From: Promerops cafer
Taxonomy: Eukaryota > Chordata > Aves > Passeriformes > Nectariniidae
DNA: 64,000 nt
Assembly (NCBI GenBank): GCA_013398275.1
Contig: VZSE01005034.1
Coordinates: 1,570,173 to 1,634,172, forward strand
Direction: 5' to 3'
A model generated the notes under the pieces. It did not search any database. It was not told the DNA's origin and saw only the letters and a program-made list of their open reading frames with translations. The position numbers and the translations under genes are program-made. Below are positions 50,418 to 64,000 of the stretch, piece by piece (within the stretch, counting starts at the first letter, position 1; each line of letters starts with the position of its first letter).

Positions 50418-50562
50418 CACAGAATCACAGAATCAATTCAAGTTTGAAGAGACCTCTAAGATAATCAAGTCCAACAGTTAACCTATGTCCACCATGTCCA
50501 CCATGTTCACCACTAAACCACATCCCCTAGTGCCACATCCACACAGCTTTTGAACCATCTAC
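50418..50562 (-). mobile_element. CR1 LINE 3'-end fragment
   Basis: CAGAATCACAGAATCAATTC, then AGAGACCTCTAAGATAATCA and AGTCCAACAGTTAACCTA, is the antisense of an avian CR1 tail. The inner part continues to CATCCCCTAGTGCCACATCC. A short CCACCATGT triplication lies within it. It sits directly upstream of the CpG island. Confidence 0.9.
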
Positions 50563-52254
50563 ACATCTGCCCCTTATGACAGGAACAAGTGTTTTAAGCA
50601 ACTCTTACGCCATCGAGCAGCAGAAGTTCGTGGTCTATGTGCTTGAGCAAAACACAGATGAGATCCTTAAAACACCTTAAAATACAGCAATATAATGGGA
50701 AAATTTAAAAACTGATGTACCACAATAAAAAGAGGCTCCCAACTACCACTAAGCAAAAAAACCCCTGAACATGGGTAAGCTAGGTATTTACAATTAAATT
50801 CTGTATTGATATATAGTAATAATTAATGACAGCACTATTATTTTTACCTATAAGAATGGGAAAAGTAGGGTTTGTGAGTCATCAGGTCACTTGTGACAAT
50901 GTTTGGCCAGTTTGGCACTGATACTGGACTGCTGTAGCTTACAGAAGCCTGGCATCTCAGTGGGTAAATTCCACTACCACACTTCAAATGGTATTTTGCT
51001 TCAAACAAGTAATCCCCTGAAACTTTCTGGGAAAGTTCAACATCTTTGATGATGCTTAGCAAAATGGAAATCTTTGAAGTGGTCACCTAGCAGCTGTCAA
51101 ACAACAATAAGTAAAAACAGAATAAAATTAACTTTTATGACTGAGAGTAATTTGGCCACAGCATTCATAAACCAGACCTTGACCAGGTATCATAAATGTG
51201 ATGAGCATTGCTCTTATCTTTCTAATGATTAGTGGAATTTATTTTTTTCCTCATCCTTTTGTTTTAAACTCTTATTACCTGTTTGATTACTACACCAACT
51301 AACAATGCAACTACAACACAGACATTCATTTCTATACACATGGAATGCATAGTTTGTGTGAATATAATCATTCTGTCAATATAATTTTTCAGTCTTTCTC
51401 ACATTTTCATTGCAATATGTGGCAAGAAAGTAACAAACAGTACTGTCTAAACTATTTATTTTCTAAAAGGAGTCCTAATTATAGATTTGCTTCATGCAGA
51501 TCAGTTTTCATGGGAAAAATTACCTTAGTTTTAAAATCCCTATTTAATCTACATGCAGTCTTCAAAAAGCATGCTAGGCATTTGCTTCCCAAAGTCCCAT
51601 ACAAAAACATGCTAAAGTAATGCTTTGTCATCTGCTGACACCATTTGAAATATTTGTTAGTAAAATTTAAAATCCCAAATTGATACATATCACACATTGA
51701 ACACTACAGAGCAGACCATTCTTCCTATGTCAAACACAGGATGTCACTCCTATGACCTTTTTGACTGCAAGATGGAAGATTATTACTGTTTTGGACACTT
51801 GGGCCGGGCACCACAAGCCTCAGTTGTGTGACCTTAAAGAACTTAGATGAATTCAGAGCAGCAAATGTCTGAATCTGAAAAACTACCATTGAAAGTATGG
51901 GGAATCCAACCAAGATGCTTTTAGGATGTCAGCAGAATCAATGTATCAAGGAAAGGAATTTCTTGTGCAGACTGAAGCAAGTGTTTAAAATCAGCACCTG
52001 AAAGGTGTTTGTTAGGGTGTGGGTGGCAGGAGGAGTCTTTTAGACTCAGAGTCAATGATGTATCTCTGTAAATTAGGTAATTCTTTACATATCCATACTG
52101 GGTATATGGATATCAGGTGATATTCTTCTTTGGGACAGTGGCCAAAAAGAAAGCATAAGTTACTTTAATCACTTTTTGAAGAGAAACAAGGTGGTGGGGA
52201 AACACGTCATATGGTAGCTCACTATTGTCATGAACATGATGACAGAAGAGGTTT
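50563..52254. other. Upstream flank; short coding-like stretch at 50576-50680, otherwise no gene
   Basis: Positions 50576-50680 form a 34-codon plus-strand frame with coding-like third positions (mostly G or C in its middle part), of unknown identity. The rest is AT-rich unique sequence without recognised features. Confidence 0.4.
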
Positions 52255-52350
52255 CATCTCCTGTCTTGTATTCCAGAGTTTCACACCATCTCCTGTCTTG
52301 TATTCCAGAGTTTCACACCATCTCCTGTCTTGTATTCCAGAGTTTCACAC
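52255..52350. repeat. 32-bp minisatellite, three identical copies
   Basis: A 32-bp unit beginning CATCTCCTGTCTTGTATTCC occurs three times back to back (52255-52286, 52287-52318, 52319-52350) without a single difference. Perfect identity implies recent expansion. Each copy contains a pyrimidine-rich stretch ending in CAG that resembles a splice acceptor on the plus strand, but nothing suggests it is used. Confidence 0.97.
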
Positions 52351-54301
52351 CTTACCATGAAAAACAGTGTCCCATTGAGCAGAGCAAAGAGGTGACAGCA
52401 CAGTGAAGGGAAGAGAGGAGTCTTCCTGCTCATGTTTCTGTTCAGAGTTCAAGGTGTGAGCTGCAACTAAGGGATCTTTTTTATTGTGCCTTTTCAATGA
52501 GGAGCTGGACATTCCTGTTATTGTTAAAGCACAAAGCAAAATAAATCAATGAAGCAAGCAACAACGTGCTGTAATTACAAGGTTTGTAGGCAGGCTGTCA
52601 GTGTTCATGGGTCTTCCACTCAATCCCAGGGAATGCACCAGTATTATACACTTCCATATAAAGAGTTCATAAGCAAGCAAAAGTATTGCAAATTGTTGTC
52701 CTGATAGGGACATTATATTTCTAAAAACGAAAATAAATTTTCCAAGTCACCATAAGTGTGGGAAAAAAATTTCCCATCTTAGGGGATGACATCATTGTTT
52801 CCATAACTGTTAATGTTGTCAATGATGTAACGGTATCTTTTATTTCTTCCTGCTAATTATGCTATTTCCCTATATATTTTGTGTTCTGTAAAAGCTCTTT
52901 GCCCATTAAAATCATTTTCTAAGCAGAAGCACAAATCAAAAAAGTCTAAATTAACAACATTTCATTTGCTGCTCTCTTTTTTTTCCAAGATAAAAAGCAA
53001 TCCAGTACTTAAACAACAGTTATATTCATAAATGGGAGGCTGTTCCTTCAGATGAAATCAACTTACATCTGCTTTCTCCAGGAAAGCTGGCAGAAATGAA
53101 TTCTTTAAGGCATTATTCTCTAACATTTTTTTCACTTTGTGGTGAAACACAGCATGCCCCTCTATGGAGCACAAACTCAAAAAGAATAAAAAAGATGTTT
53201 TTGCTTCACTTTGAAAAATTGAGGCATTCAAACCCAGGGACAGGCAGATAACAAAAGCTGTGACATGCTTAGAAATCTCTGAAAAGACTCTCAAAAGGTA
53301 CTGGAGATGTGAATTGAACCTCTTTTGGCCAATTTTCTTCCCTCTTGCCCCGCTCTACCAGTGGGGATGCTCCCCCAGCAGCCTGAGAGGAGCCGCACAC
53401 CCCAGCGCCTGTGCAGGGACAGCCACTGCCTTGCACAGCCTCCTTGCCCCTGTGGCCCAGCTGAGGGGACCATCTAGTATTCCAGGCACGTAATCCTCTG
53501 GGTTTTGTCTCTTTTTTTTTCCCCCCAGAGATCTGCCAAAGTTTTCTCTCCCCTCTGACATACACACACCCCATTTGGAAAGGGTAAAACAGGAGCAAGG
53601 GAGAAAATCCCATAACTTGTCCAAAGCACGCAGGGATGATTTGTGTTCTCACTTATGGGGTATGACTGTCACTGTTGATCTGCTTTCAGGCCTAGATTAC
53701 ATCTGATAAGGGCTGACCTTATTTGAGTATTCACACATTATGCACTCATGGAGAGCATGTGGACACAAAAGTCCCTCAGATGTCCTGGGCATCAATCACG
53801 CTCACAGCGTGGAGGCTGCCAAACTTTTCTTCCCTTAACTCGGGAGAGGAGAGAGTAGTCCAAGACAGACTTAATAAAGTTTAAAGCTGTGCCACAGTAT
53901 ATTTGAGGCCCATTGTCTTCTAAAAGTGTTCTTTTCAACAAATTCTCTGCAGTTACCACGGGCAACAATTCGTCTTTAACAAATTGGGGCGGACTGTGTG
54001 CAGACTGTTGGGAGGAGGGGAAGTGAACAAAAGGCTTGCCAGGCCCATTAAATAAAAGCCAAACAACCAAAGCTCTTCTGTCTCTTAGTTGCCCCGTATC
54101 TACAAAACCAAAGTGGGTTCTTAAAATGATTCCCAAAACCACAGTATTTTCAAAACATACCTTCAATCAAATCATTTCCTTAAGAACTCATGAATCTATT
54201 GTTCACCACACGCAAATACTTATACTCATTACCACAAATTAACATGTGCTTTTGTAAAGAATGTGCTATAACCATCACTGATGACAAAACATTTCATCTG
54301 T

Positions 54302-54337
54302 TGTAATGACTGACACCTCTGTAATGACTGACACATC
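54302..54337. repeat. 18-bp tandem duplication
   Basis: TGTAATGACTGACACCTC is followed directly by TGTAATGACTGACACATC. A local duplication in the upstream flank. Confidence 0.9.
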
Positions 54338-57300
54338 TTTCTCAATTTCACAAGAACTACAACTGGTTTTATTCTGCTTTTGTCTGCATGTTCATTTGAA
54401 ATTGTGAGAGTTGGGAGGAAATAAGAGCACACAGCAGGTGATTCATGTGCTTCTCTGAAATGTATTTACTAGTGGGGTCTTTCTGAATTTGTAAAGTCTA
54501 AATTCTCATACAGTATCATCCTTACAGATAAAACTGACTCCACAGTCTGCAGACTTTCATGGAAACAGACAAACTGCCCAAATTAGCCATGGTACCTAGC
54601 TCTCAAACACCTTTTATTCCCATATATGTAGACTACATGAAATTATTACTCTCAAAACAAAGTATGATTTGCTTTACTAGATCATGCTTTTTAACTCCAA
54701 AACTTATTTAGGCAGTGTAAACTTACTTTCTTCTACAGCTGGCTACTCCAGCAGAAACAGCAGGCTAAGGCATTCCTCTCATGTGACTCGAAGTAAATAA
54801 GTAAAAAATGCAAATATTCATCAACCAGAGTCTTCGACAGGATGCCCTGAAGAGCTCAGTGTGTTTTCTCTTTTCAGTTTTAGATGCTTTTAATGATGGA
54901 GGGTTTGTTGCTGCAGTTTAGGAGATCAGTTCACAGTAGGATGCATCTTATCAGGGGAAGGTTCTGCTGCTTTTCCAGAGATGGTTGGTTGAGGTTTTTT
55001 CCTTCCAATTTGGGGCTGCTTATTTCTTAGTTATGTATCAAAAGTGACTGACCCTTGAGAAAAAGGAGCAGCAGACTGCCAATGAGGTGAAAAGACCTTT
55101 GGATTAAACCACAGGAAAACGATATTGAGAAGGATGTGGTTTTCAGGCACGATACCCAAGATGATAGCATGGAGAAATCCACTACCAGTTTAATGGGATT
55201 TAATTGAAGCCATTCACAGCAGTAGCATAGACACTCACTGCCTTTGGGAGGTACCTTTTCCAGTGAGGACCTTCTGTGGCTGTGCATCATGTGTTGCACC
55301 AGATTCTTTCTAAAATACAAGCAGCAAACCATCCATCTCATCACATGTGGGGACCAGGATATGGTATGCTAACTAAGGGCTGAGGTTTACGTCCAAGTGT
55401 CCAGTCTATAAAGCTGTGTTCAGTCTTAACTGAAGGGCTCCTTTGAAAGATTTTGGCTACACAGCATTCGGATCACAAAGTTTCAAAAAAAATAATCATC
55501 CTAGTAAGAAGACCTACCCAGACTAACATGACTGAGTCCATGGCTTCTTTCCCCCTTGGTTAAAAAATAGCCTTTAAAACTTGTAATATTTTGATGAAAA
55601 GAAATTATTTTTCTTCTATCAGTAGGAGCATACACACAAAGACACACAAACACATAGATGTTCATTTGTTGGTTTCAAATGTCATTACCTATAAGTTATT
55701 CTATAATATGAATAAAAGCCCATTTCTCTGCAAGATCAAAATCTAAATGTGTGAGGGAAGATTGTACCTTTAGCTTTACTAAAGCTCCTTGCTAGGCTGA
55801 CTATATTTGGGTAAGGAACCAACATCATAAAAGTAAAGTTAATGGAGCTTGGACACATGTTTGACCCAATAAACCAGAAAAAAGTATTTATAGGGTTTTT
55901 GTCATATGCTGCCTGATCTTGCAATGAGAACCTGCAGATAGTTCTCCAACTGGAAGCTGTCCTCACAAAGTGGGAGCCACCCAGCCACCTCACAGCAATG
56001 TATCTACCACAATCACCACTGCCACAGCATCTGCACCACCCAGCTGCTGAGCCAGGGCTGGCTTCTGGCCAGATGTCTCAGACTGTGGCAGAACAGAACT
56101 GTACCTGGCTACAGACACTAAAGACTTCCTCAAAAGGTCACATAATTTAGCAATCTCTGCGCTGGCACATCAGATCAGAGCAATAGCTCAGTTTGTCCAT
56201 ATTCCTGTCTCCAATAAAAGGTATTTGCTTTTTATTAATTTTTAAAAGCATTGCTTTTTAATTTCATTGGGATGTCTCCTGTCTTTTATTATGTAAAAGG
56301 TTAAATGGAAGAATTCAATTTGCTGCTTCTTTTTATATGTATTATTTTATTTTCTGTTTTCTGTCTCCTCTTATTGAAGTCCTCTCCAACCATCCCCCAA
56401 ATTCTAAGTTGCTTGATCCTCAAGGAGATGGTTCATCTCATATTTTATCACCCACCTATTCATGCTGCACCTATTATCAGCTGAGGCGTCCTGATGCAAA
56501 TGCAGTGTTCTTGGAGGGATGTGACACTCACTGACAGTCACTTTCAGAAATCAGCTCTATCTCTTGTTTGGAGTCAAATGTCTTACTCACTTTTTTCACT
56601 GCAGAAAGAAGATTACTTGGACTTGTTCAAGACAAAAAGAAGGATACTTTTTGTACTCAGATTTATTTCAACATTCTGGAAATATACCAAGATTTTGTAT
56701 TTGACAATGTGCACTTGCCAAAAATACTTTAACCTGCACACTTGTATTAAGTTTAGCAAATCTTTCACAGTTTATCTCAATTCTTTCTGATTTAAACTAA
56801 TTTAAATAATTACTTTTACTTTCCCTGAAGTCACTCTTTCCTCCAAAGGCTAACATACCCAAAACCACTTTCAGAAGTAGCTTATTACTGCCTTCCTGGG
56901 GGCAGGAGCAGTGTGCCTCCCAAATCTCCATTTCTCCTTTCCCTCAATGTGCCAAAGAATGAGGCTCAAGAGGACAGAAGAGGAAGCCCAACAGAGATGG
57001 GATGGTTTGGTGGGATGATTGGGTACAGAGGAGAGGAGTGCATGAACAGAGCTGTCATTATGCTCAAAAAATTCTTTTAATCACTTCACACTATTTTTTC
57101 AAGGTTTTTATAACTGAGAAAAATTATACTAATGAGTGCATAAAACTAATAACAATACTTTCATACCATGAACTGTTCTCAGCAATTAAGTTACGCTAGA
57201 ATCTCTTGGTAAAGTATCTTATCAGCACATAATTTCATATTTCAGAAGTTCCTTTCAGCACAGTTTGGATTTCAGCCTCCAAGCTATTCTCCCAAGCAAT

Positions 57301-60300
57301 AAATGGACAAAGACATAGATATATTAACCCCACTCCCAGCCCAAAAGCATGTCTGATGGATTTGGAAAGTATCCCATATGTTTAAGATAGGCATCTGCCA
57401 AAATAAATCCTACTCTAATGCTTGTTGAAGGTATTTTTTTTCCCCAAATACCTCTTTACTCACTACCAATTTCCAGTTAAAATAACTTCTTTCTGAGCAA
57501 AACTCGTTTCTGTGTTTACAATTACATTGCTCTATAAGTTTATCTGCAAAGCAGGTCACCCTGAGGAACCACAGTGGCACACTGGTTTTGGGTACCCAGC
57601 TCTCCAGAGAGGTTACCTCCATAATATGCAGCCACTATTCATAACTCTCCTATCACTACAGGTACACAGTACCTGACAAAGACCACAGAAGCTAATCAAA
57701 CACATGGGAAGTAAATGCATTTTGTGACTTCAATGTCATCAAGAGCCCAGCAAGCAGGACTTGGCAGCAACGTAAGTCTTAGATGTATTTACAGATTTAT
57801 CACAAGCACATGGTAAGAGAAAGTCACCCAAAACAAAAACAAAACAAAGAAAAAATACCCCAAACCAACCAAATTTCACTCAATTGCGACTAAATTTTGT
57901 GTATTACAACACAAGACAAGTCAAACCTCAAAGCAGTCCCTAATGTGATGTGGATACAACATGACCTGAGGCACTCTTGACCGGTATGATGGGCTTGAAA
58001 GCAAGTAGGAGCTTGCATAGTCCACTGGCCAACTGCATTTTCAAATAGTAGTTTCACTCTTTCTAAATTTGAAGACACTAGTTTAGGATGTCCCAGCTTT
58101 TCTTGCTCCCAGTGCCTCACTTACATCTACAATATCCCTCCTTTTAGAGGAGCATATGGTTTCCTTGTTTGTTTTTTTTGTTTTCTTAGCTAAAATGCAT
58201 ATTAAGACATTAAAAAAACCCCTTTGGCTTTGCCTCTAACTAAGTAGACAGCTTCTTTAGCCCTTCCCACTCCTTCACCTGTCCCCAGTTACAGAGCACA
58301 GCTGCTTGCGGGTTTAAGATTTTTTTGGTGAAGTAACAGTTCATGATAATCTCATTAAATCCTTTCTAACACTTTCCTGTTCATACAGGATTTCCTTCAC
58401 CAGGGCAAGTGGAACAAGGATTGGCTGCTTAAGCAATCTCTGTGCAAAAAAAAAAAGTCACCCAAACCCCTCCTCACAGAAGGAGGGTGCAGGGGAACCA
58501 AAGCTCTGCCCCAGCCAAGGGGCTGGAACAAATCCAGAGATGCAGCAGCTCTTTGCTGTTTCTCTCTGCAGCTGAGAAACCACATTAGAAGTGTAATCCT
58601 CGATATCTTTTGCATGTAAAACAAACCATGTGCTAAGCAAGCTCCTCTATCTGTAAAATCATTCTGTTTAAATGTCCAGAGTTCCTCTCTCTGCTAGCCT
58701 AGGAAGTACTCTTTGCAAAGGAGTTGTGTTCTCAGGGAAAGGCTCCATGACCAGGCTGGCTGCTCAGACATCCATGCCATTCCCAAGAACAGGAGACAAA
58801 CCTCCCCAGGGAGAACGGACAGTGTGAAACAAAAGCCAGACAAAAAGAGGCCTGACTATTTTATAGATATGCCTTCTATCAGATCATACAAGCCATGCTG
58901 TGTTCTGAAGGCATTTCCAAGGAGAGGGACCTCCCCAGAGAAACCTTGGGTGCTAAGCAGATCTAAGTGAGGCACTGGGAGCAAGAAAAGCTGGGACATC
59001 CTAAACTGCTCTAAGACGAGATGGGAACAATTTTTAAGCTGCATTAGAGAAACCTCTGTCACATCAACTACTTGTATCAAAATGGGCAGTTTTCATTTCA
59101 CTGCACGCTGTCTCATCAATAGCAGTTTAATAGGATTTTTCCCTATTTACATGCACTTAAAAGGCAAATGCACATTTCCTGCTCCAGCTGCCAAAAAATA
59201 CTTTTTCAACCTGCCTGACTAAAACCACCCAAAACGCGCAATGCCAAATGTATAAGACAGTTTAAGTTCTGTAGAAAAGGCTGGCCAGCTCAGGTATCTG
59301 GGTAACAAATATTTTTATAGGCCTTTCAGTGGCTCAAATCCAGGACTGCTCTGCAGTGATTTATTTCTCCAACAGCTTCTAGGGTGGCCTATGTAAAATT
59401 AGCTAGTAATCACAAGCCAGGCCCCTAGTGGGCACGTTCCACACCCAAAGCAGCAGCGACTGGTCCTCCCTTGCTGAGGGTCACAGGAGAAAGAGTGAGG
59501 ACTGAATGGGGAATGCTGGATATCTCATGCTGTCAGGAAGAATGAAGCTGAGCATCAGAGCATTGTGCTAAAACTTTTCAGGATCAAAGCACAGTTCATC
59601 TTATCTAAGCCATAAATGTGTTACTTTTTATGATTGCCCTGCTAGTACTCTGAATAAGCATTAAGTGCAGTTTTTAGGGGTTATAGAGAATTTGTCTTGC
59701 AAAAACCTACTTCCTTAAGAGCACACAGCATAGGCTGTTTGCAGTCTGAGTTGCTACAGCAGTTCACAGTTTTTTAACTGAAAATTGTCCCTACATCTCA
59801 GTGCGGAAGGGAGCAAATATTAACAGCACAACCTGTCTATTGACCCTTGAGGAAACTTCTGATGTCTGAGAATTCACTGATTAGGACTTCCTACGTAATT
59901 GCAACACCTTATTTACGATAGAATTGGTTGCAAATCCCCCTGCACTGAAAGTCTGCAAGTCTTGCCACCACCTTCTCTGCTGCAGGGCCCCATCTGGGCA
60001 CTGCCCTGACCCACAGGCTCCAACTCCATCCATAGAACAAACACATTGCAAATTCTTTTTTCCTGCCTCCAGTGCAACTCCAGCCACCTTGGCCAAAGCA
60101 CCCAGCCAAGACAGCAGCTAAAGTGTAGTGCTGATAATTTTTGTTTGGCTGAGATGATTCAGCAACCTCTACATGGTCAGCTCATGTGTTGATGCGATGC
60201 TGGTGTCATCACTGTCTCTCAATGACCTTAAACCATCACCAAGCTGTGGTAATTCTCATACTCTGATGAAAGGCAGAAAATTAATGGGAGATTCCCAAAT

Positions 60301-61618
60301 CTTGCATGACAGCAGCTGCTGTTCTTCAGCAATTCCCCACTATCTTTAAGAGAAGTGATTCAGACAGATGTTAGAGTTTTATGCTCTCAATTCCTATTAT
60401 ATTCACTCAGGTCTAACAGAATAAGTTCCTCATACCTAGGTTCAGTTTGACCATGTTTTTCATTTATTTTGGCTGATCTATTCTTGATACAGTCTCTGGA
60501 TGCACCTCCTTAAAATGTGCTAATTAGTTCCCTGGCTGTAGATTATATGTTAATCCCAGCACTTGCAAATATTCAAATGGAAAATAAAAACTAGACACTA
60601 GAAGTCACATGCTTATTTAAAGCATGTAGCTGGACAGTATCAATATGACACAAGGATAGTAGATGAAAATTAACCTGCAATTCCATAATCTCATCAAATA
60701 AATCGACCTGCTAATGAAAGGAAACACATTTCCATAAGAATTCGACTAGTATCCAAGTAACAATTCCATGATGATACATTTTCAATTAAAGAATTACTAT
60801 AGACTACACTTATTTTTTTTCTCTAATGTTAGGTTGTAATTCATTATTGTACAAGCAGCTGAATATTAACCTACAGCTTCTGTTCTTTGTCTTGGTAGTA
60901 ACTGGGAAATGTTTTCAAGGTCAAACACTTTTACTAAAAAAGATACCTACACCAAATTTTAGAAGTTTTCTTCTTTTCTGTTATCTGGTTGCTTGTTCTT
61001 ACTTATTTTAGCAAGTTAGAGAAATATTAACAAAATCTATGAGAAACTCTGCCAGACTGATGAGAGCAGAGGAGTGTACCTACTCATAACAAAAGCAGAA
61101 GTAGATCTATTTATTGTTATTCTGTACCCAAAAAAGGTTCATGCTCTATAAGGCCACAAGATATGAAAAACTCATGGTTATAAGAAAGTAGAGCCATTTA
61201 GTGAGTCAATGTTTGCAGGGGGCAGCCAATTTATTAACTGTCCATTTACAGTGACAAGCTCCTAAGTGCAAGAGCATGAAAATTAAATTCAACATGATCT
61301 TTAATTATCTTATCTTAGGTGCTCACTTCATATAATATTCTGTCACAATGTATCACTCATTGATGTTGCTATATGGTACCACAAAATATTCATATTTAAT
61401 CAAATTGCAAGGAAAATGCATGAAATTCTAAAGATTATTTTCCATATGTAGCTACATATCTGTCAATAACTACATTCCTGAGTTTTGGTCAGATGGCACT
61501 GATGCCTGAGAGGACAGCAACAGTATGCTGTATTGTTAAATTTCCCACTAAGGCTTAGCTTCAGTAATTCAGCTTTCATTACAAATGGTAAAATTCAGTA
61601 GTAATTGAATTTAAAACT

Positions 61619-61655
61619 AAAAACAAACAAACAAACAAAAAAAAACCAAAAAAAA
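61619..61655. repeat. (AAAC)n simple repeat running into poly-A/C
   Basis: About five AAAC units are followed by runs of A broken by CC. Low complexity, no associated element recognised. Confidence 0.9.
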
Positions 61656-64000
61656 CCCCCAACCCACTTCTACCCTTAGAATATGTGAAAAATGTTTTTC
61701 CTTGAGCTTGACAGTAAAATGAAAATAAGGGAGGGATGGAGAAGAGAATCAAGATATTGTTCCCATTACACAGTGTCTGTGGAAGGATTTAAAGTTAGAA
61801 AGCTACCAAGAAATGGAAAAAAAAAAAATTAATTCTTGCATGTTGAACAGTAGTTCCTGCTTCCCATGAAAGCCATCTGTTCTGTGTATGTACATGGTTT
61901 GAAAGACATTCCCAGGATTGTGTCAAGCCAAAGGAATCCCCACTAGAGTTACAGAAATATAAACTCCCTTCAGAGTGGCAGGAGAGCGCTAAAATGCAGC
62001 TCTGAGGACATGTATGGCTCCACCCGCCAGGACCATAACAGTCCTGCTGGCATTCCAGGCATTACGCGGGATTTTCCCATCTGATATTGGGTTATGAGAA
62101 CTGAAACTTTAGCAGGGATAACATTGCAATACTTCGAATTAGAAATTCTTCAGATGAGTCTAAGGCGAGAGCTCCACTCTTCTCCGTTGCAAAATGGCAT
62201 CATCACCCTTTCTCCCATTTGCAGCTGACATGAAAAATGCCTGGAAAATATTTTTGAAATAGGATTAATTCCATAACACGATTTTTGCCATTACTAATTT
62301 TAATAGGAGAGAGACATGGCTCAGTTTGAATAATATACTTGTTCCACATTCATCTCCAAACTCTGGAAATGGGAGTTGCAAACAGAAGTCTAATAATTAA
62401 TACTTGTATAAGAAGAACAATCCTTCCTGTGGGCCTGGCATTTTTGCAATCCCTTGTCTACGACACAGCTGAGTTCAAATTGCAATTATTTTTCCTAGGG
62501 AGCAATTAAATACTGCTACCAATGTTAAGCATAAACACATCTCTAACTACAAGCAACGCTCAGATGACTTGCTCAGGTTCAAGGGGTCACTGCACATGAA
62601 TATCCATAAATACCACTGACAGCCTTAGCAGTATAATGAACTTTGCAGCAACTCATGCAGGCAGTCTACACAATACAAGAACATAATGCCCCTAACCTTA
62701 AAGCAAGAAAGAAACCTGCAGAAGCAATTCTGAGCTACTTTTACAGCCGAAACAGTGTGTTCAAGGACTATTTCAGAAATAGTCCAATCTTGTTTGTAAA
62801 ATGTTCATGTGTTTATTGTTCTTTAAATCATTGGGTGGAATCAAACAGCAGAACTGACAGAAACATGAACTTTATTTAAAGATGGTCAGTTCCACTGATT
62901 TATCACTCCAATTAGCAATGTTTTCTTACCTCCACTAACTTAAACATGCAACATTACAAGTTAAACACCCTGGGCTTTTTAAGGCATCACATAATATTTT
63001 ATCTTTAAAGTGCTTACATTTTTTTCTCGCAAACACTGGCCACAGTATCACGCAGCCTCCCATATGCAGATATTTCTGGCATCTCTTGAAATACATGCCC
63101 TGCTCCCAGCTTAAAAATCAGATTTGTGTTAAAGAAACACTCTCTGTTTGAAATCTAGGGAATACATTTAAATCACTGGTTTTGTTTAACTTTACTATTT
63201 TCTTAGTTGCCAAGATGCTGCTTCTCTAGTTCTATGGAGCTGCAGCACAAATAATATATTTTCAACCAGCTCCAGGCTTTAGGAACTCTAGGGGTTGATT
63301 AAAATGACTTCAAAAAAGAGTTATGAACTGGGAAGACATATAGGGTTTAAGTCAATGGTGGTTTTCCACGTACAAACATTAACAGCTATGTCCCTTCCTA
63401 CCTTCTTGAGCTTGATCTGGTGGGAAACTTTTTCAAGGTGCATTTTGCTACTTTTCAAGTCACAAAGAAAGCTATCACATCTGTTTCTCTCTTCTGAAAT
63501 GTTATCACTCCTTACAAAACTCCCTACAAAACTAGAGTGAACTGCCTGAGACCCCCATCTATTTCACAGACAAGTCAGCTGGGCTTAGTTTAAACAGCCT
63601 TCAACAGCAGCTTAAGGCAAGATATCTGAGCTTACACCAAAGCAGATGAGGAGCACTCAGTGGTCTTCCCACCTCTCTTCAGGCAGCAATCATCAGCAGA
63701 TAAGCAGTAATGGATTAAGACCAGCACATCTGTTCCAGCAGCAAACATCTGTCTGTATTCTACTTTATCAATCTATGGACCTGCAGTTCCTCACTGTAAG
63801 GCAGCTCAGTGATATTATCTATGACACCTATCAGGCAAACAATTTTCAGTGCTGCAAGCCCCAAATACAAGCTAGGATGCCAATAATAACAATTTTATTA
63901 CTAATTTTCTTTCTTATACTTAACATTAGATGAGTAGCCTGCTAAAGTTAACAGACCCTTCTGATCTTGACTCAGTTTACATACTGATGGGTGATCATAC

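Larger units (their letters stand above)
52351..64000. other. Upstream intergenic (or further 5' intron) sequence, no gene recognised
   Basis: About 11.6 kb of mostly AT-rich unique sequence to the right of the CpG island. I see no exon of any gene I know, no CR1 and no LTR. Small features are an 18-bp tandem duplication at 54302-54337 (TGTAATGACTGACAC core), an (AAAC)n/poly-A tract at about 61619-61655, an A-run near 61819, and an AT-rich block with several TAAT motifs at about 62270-62560. If BMPR1B has still more distal promoters, this would be intron; otherwise it is the intergenic region upstream of the gene. Confidence 0.5.

Noticed and set aside
1..64000. CRISPR arrays, operons, riboswitches, phage or plasmid features
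   Set aside because: The window is vertebrate nuclear DNA. The short tandem arrays have no spacers and there are no prokaryotic-type gene clusters.

Overview
The window looks like nuclear DNA from a bird, most likely a passerine. The evidence is AT-rich, gene-poor DNA with long introns, several degraded CR1 LINE fragments with the avian 3' tail (ending in TTCTGTGA-type sequence), and one copy of a tRNA-Ile/CR1-tail SINE that I recognise as the TguSINE1 type described from zebra finch. There are no bacterial, plasmid or phage features. Almost all open reading frames are chance frames in non-coding DNA.

The only protein-coding segment I can name is a 157-nt exon on the minus strand at 5334-5490. 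It is the first shared coding exon of BMPR1B (bone morphogenetic protein receptor type 1B, ALK6). It carries the start ATG and the first cysteines of the extracellular ligand-binding domain, flanked by a very good acceptor and an acceptable donor. The gene therefore runs right to left. Positions 1-5333 are the following intron. The kinase and transmembrane exons lie outside the window on the left, and the DNA to the right is long 5' intron and upstream flank.

About 44 kb upstream of the coding exon is a dense CpG island (about 49535-50345). It contains a consensus minus-strand splice donor at 49740/49739 and is the best candidate for a BMPR1B promoter and first exon. Three smaller CpG-rich patches inside the intron (about 15.95, 23.5 and 26.6 kb) each have a good minus-strand donor on their left edge. 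They may be alternative first exons feeding the same coding exon; that is inference, since no transcript data are available.

The rest is intron or flank. It holds a CR1 ORF2 fragment with the SINE nested in it (12.3-12.9 kb), CR1 3'-end fragments near 34.7, 36.7 and 50.5 kb (a weak fourth near 37.4 kb), three-copy minisatellites at 44.5 and 52.3 kb, a (GA)n purine tract at 20.7 kb, a T/C mirror repeat at 45.8 kb, several poly-A/T tracts and a perfect 22-bp palindrome at 39.5 kb. I found no RNA gene and no novel multi-gene system. The most interesting signal is the possible multi-promoter architecture of BMPR1B.
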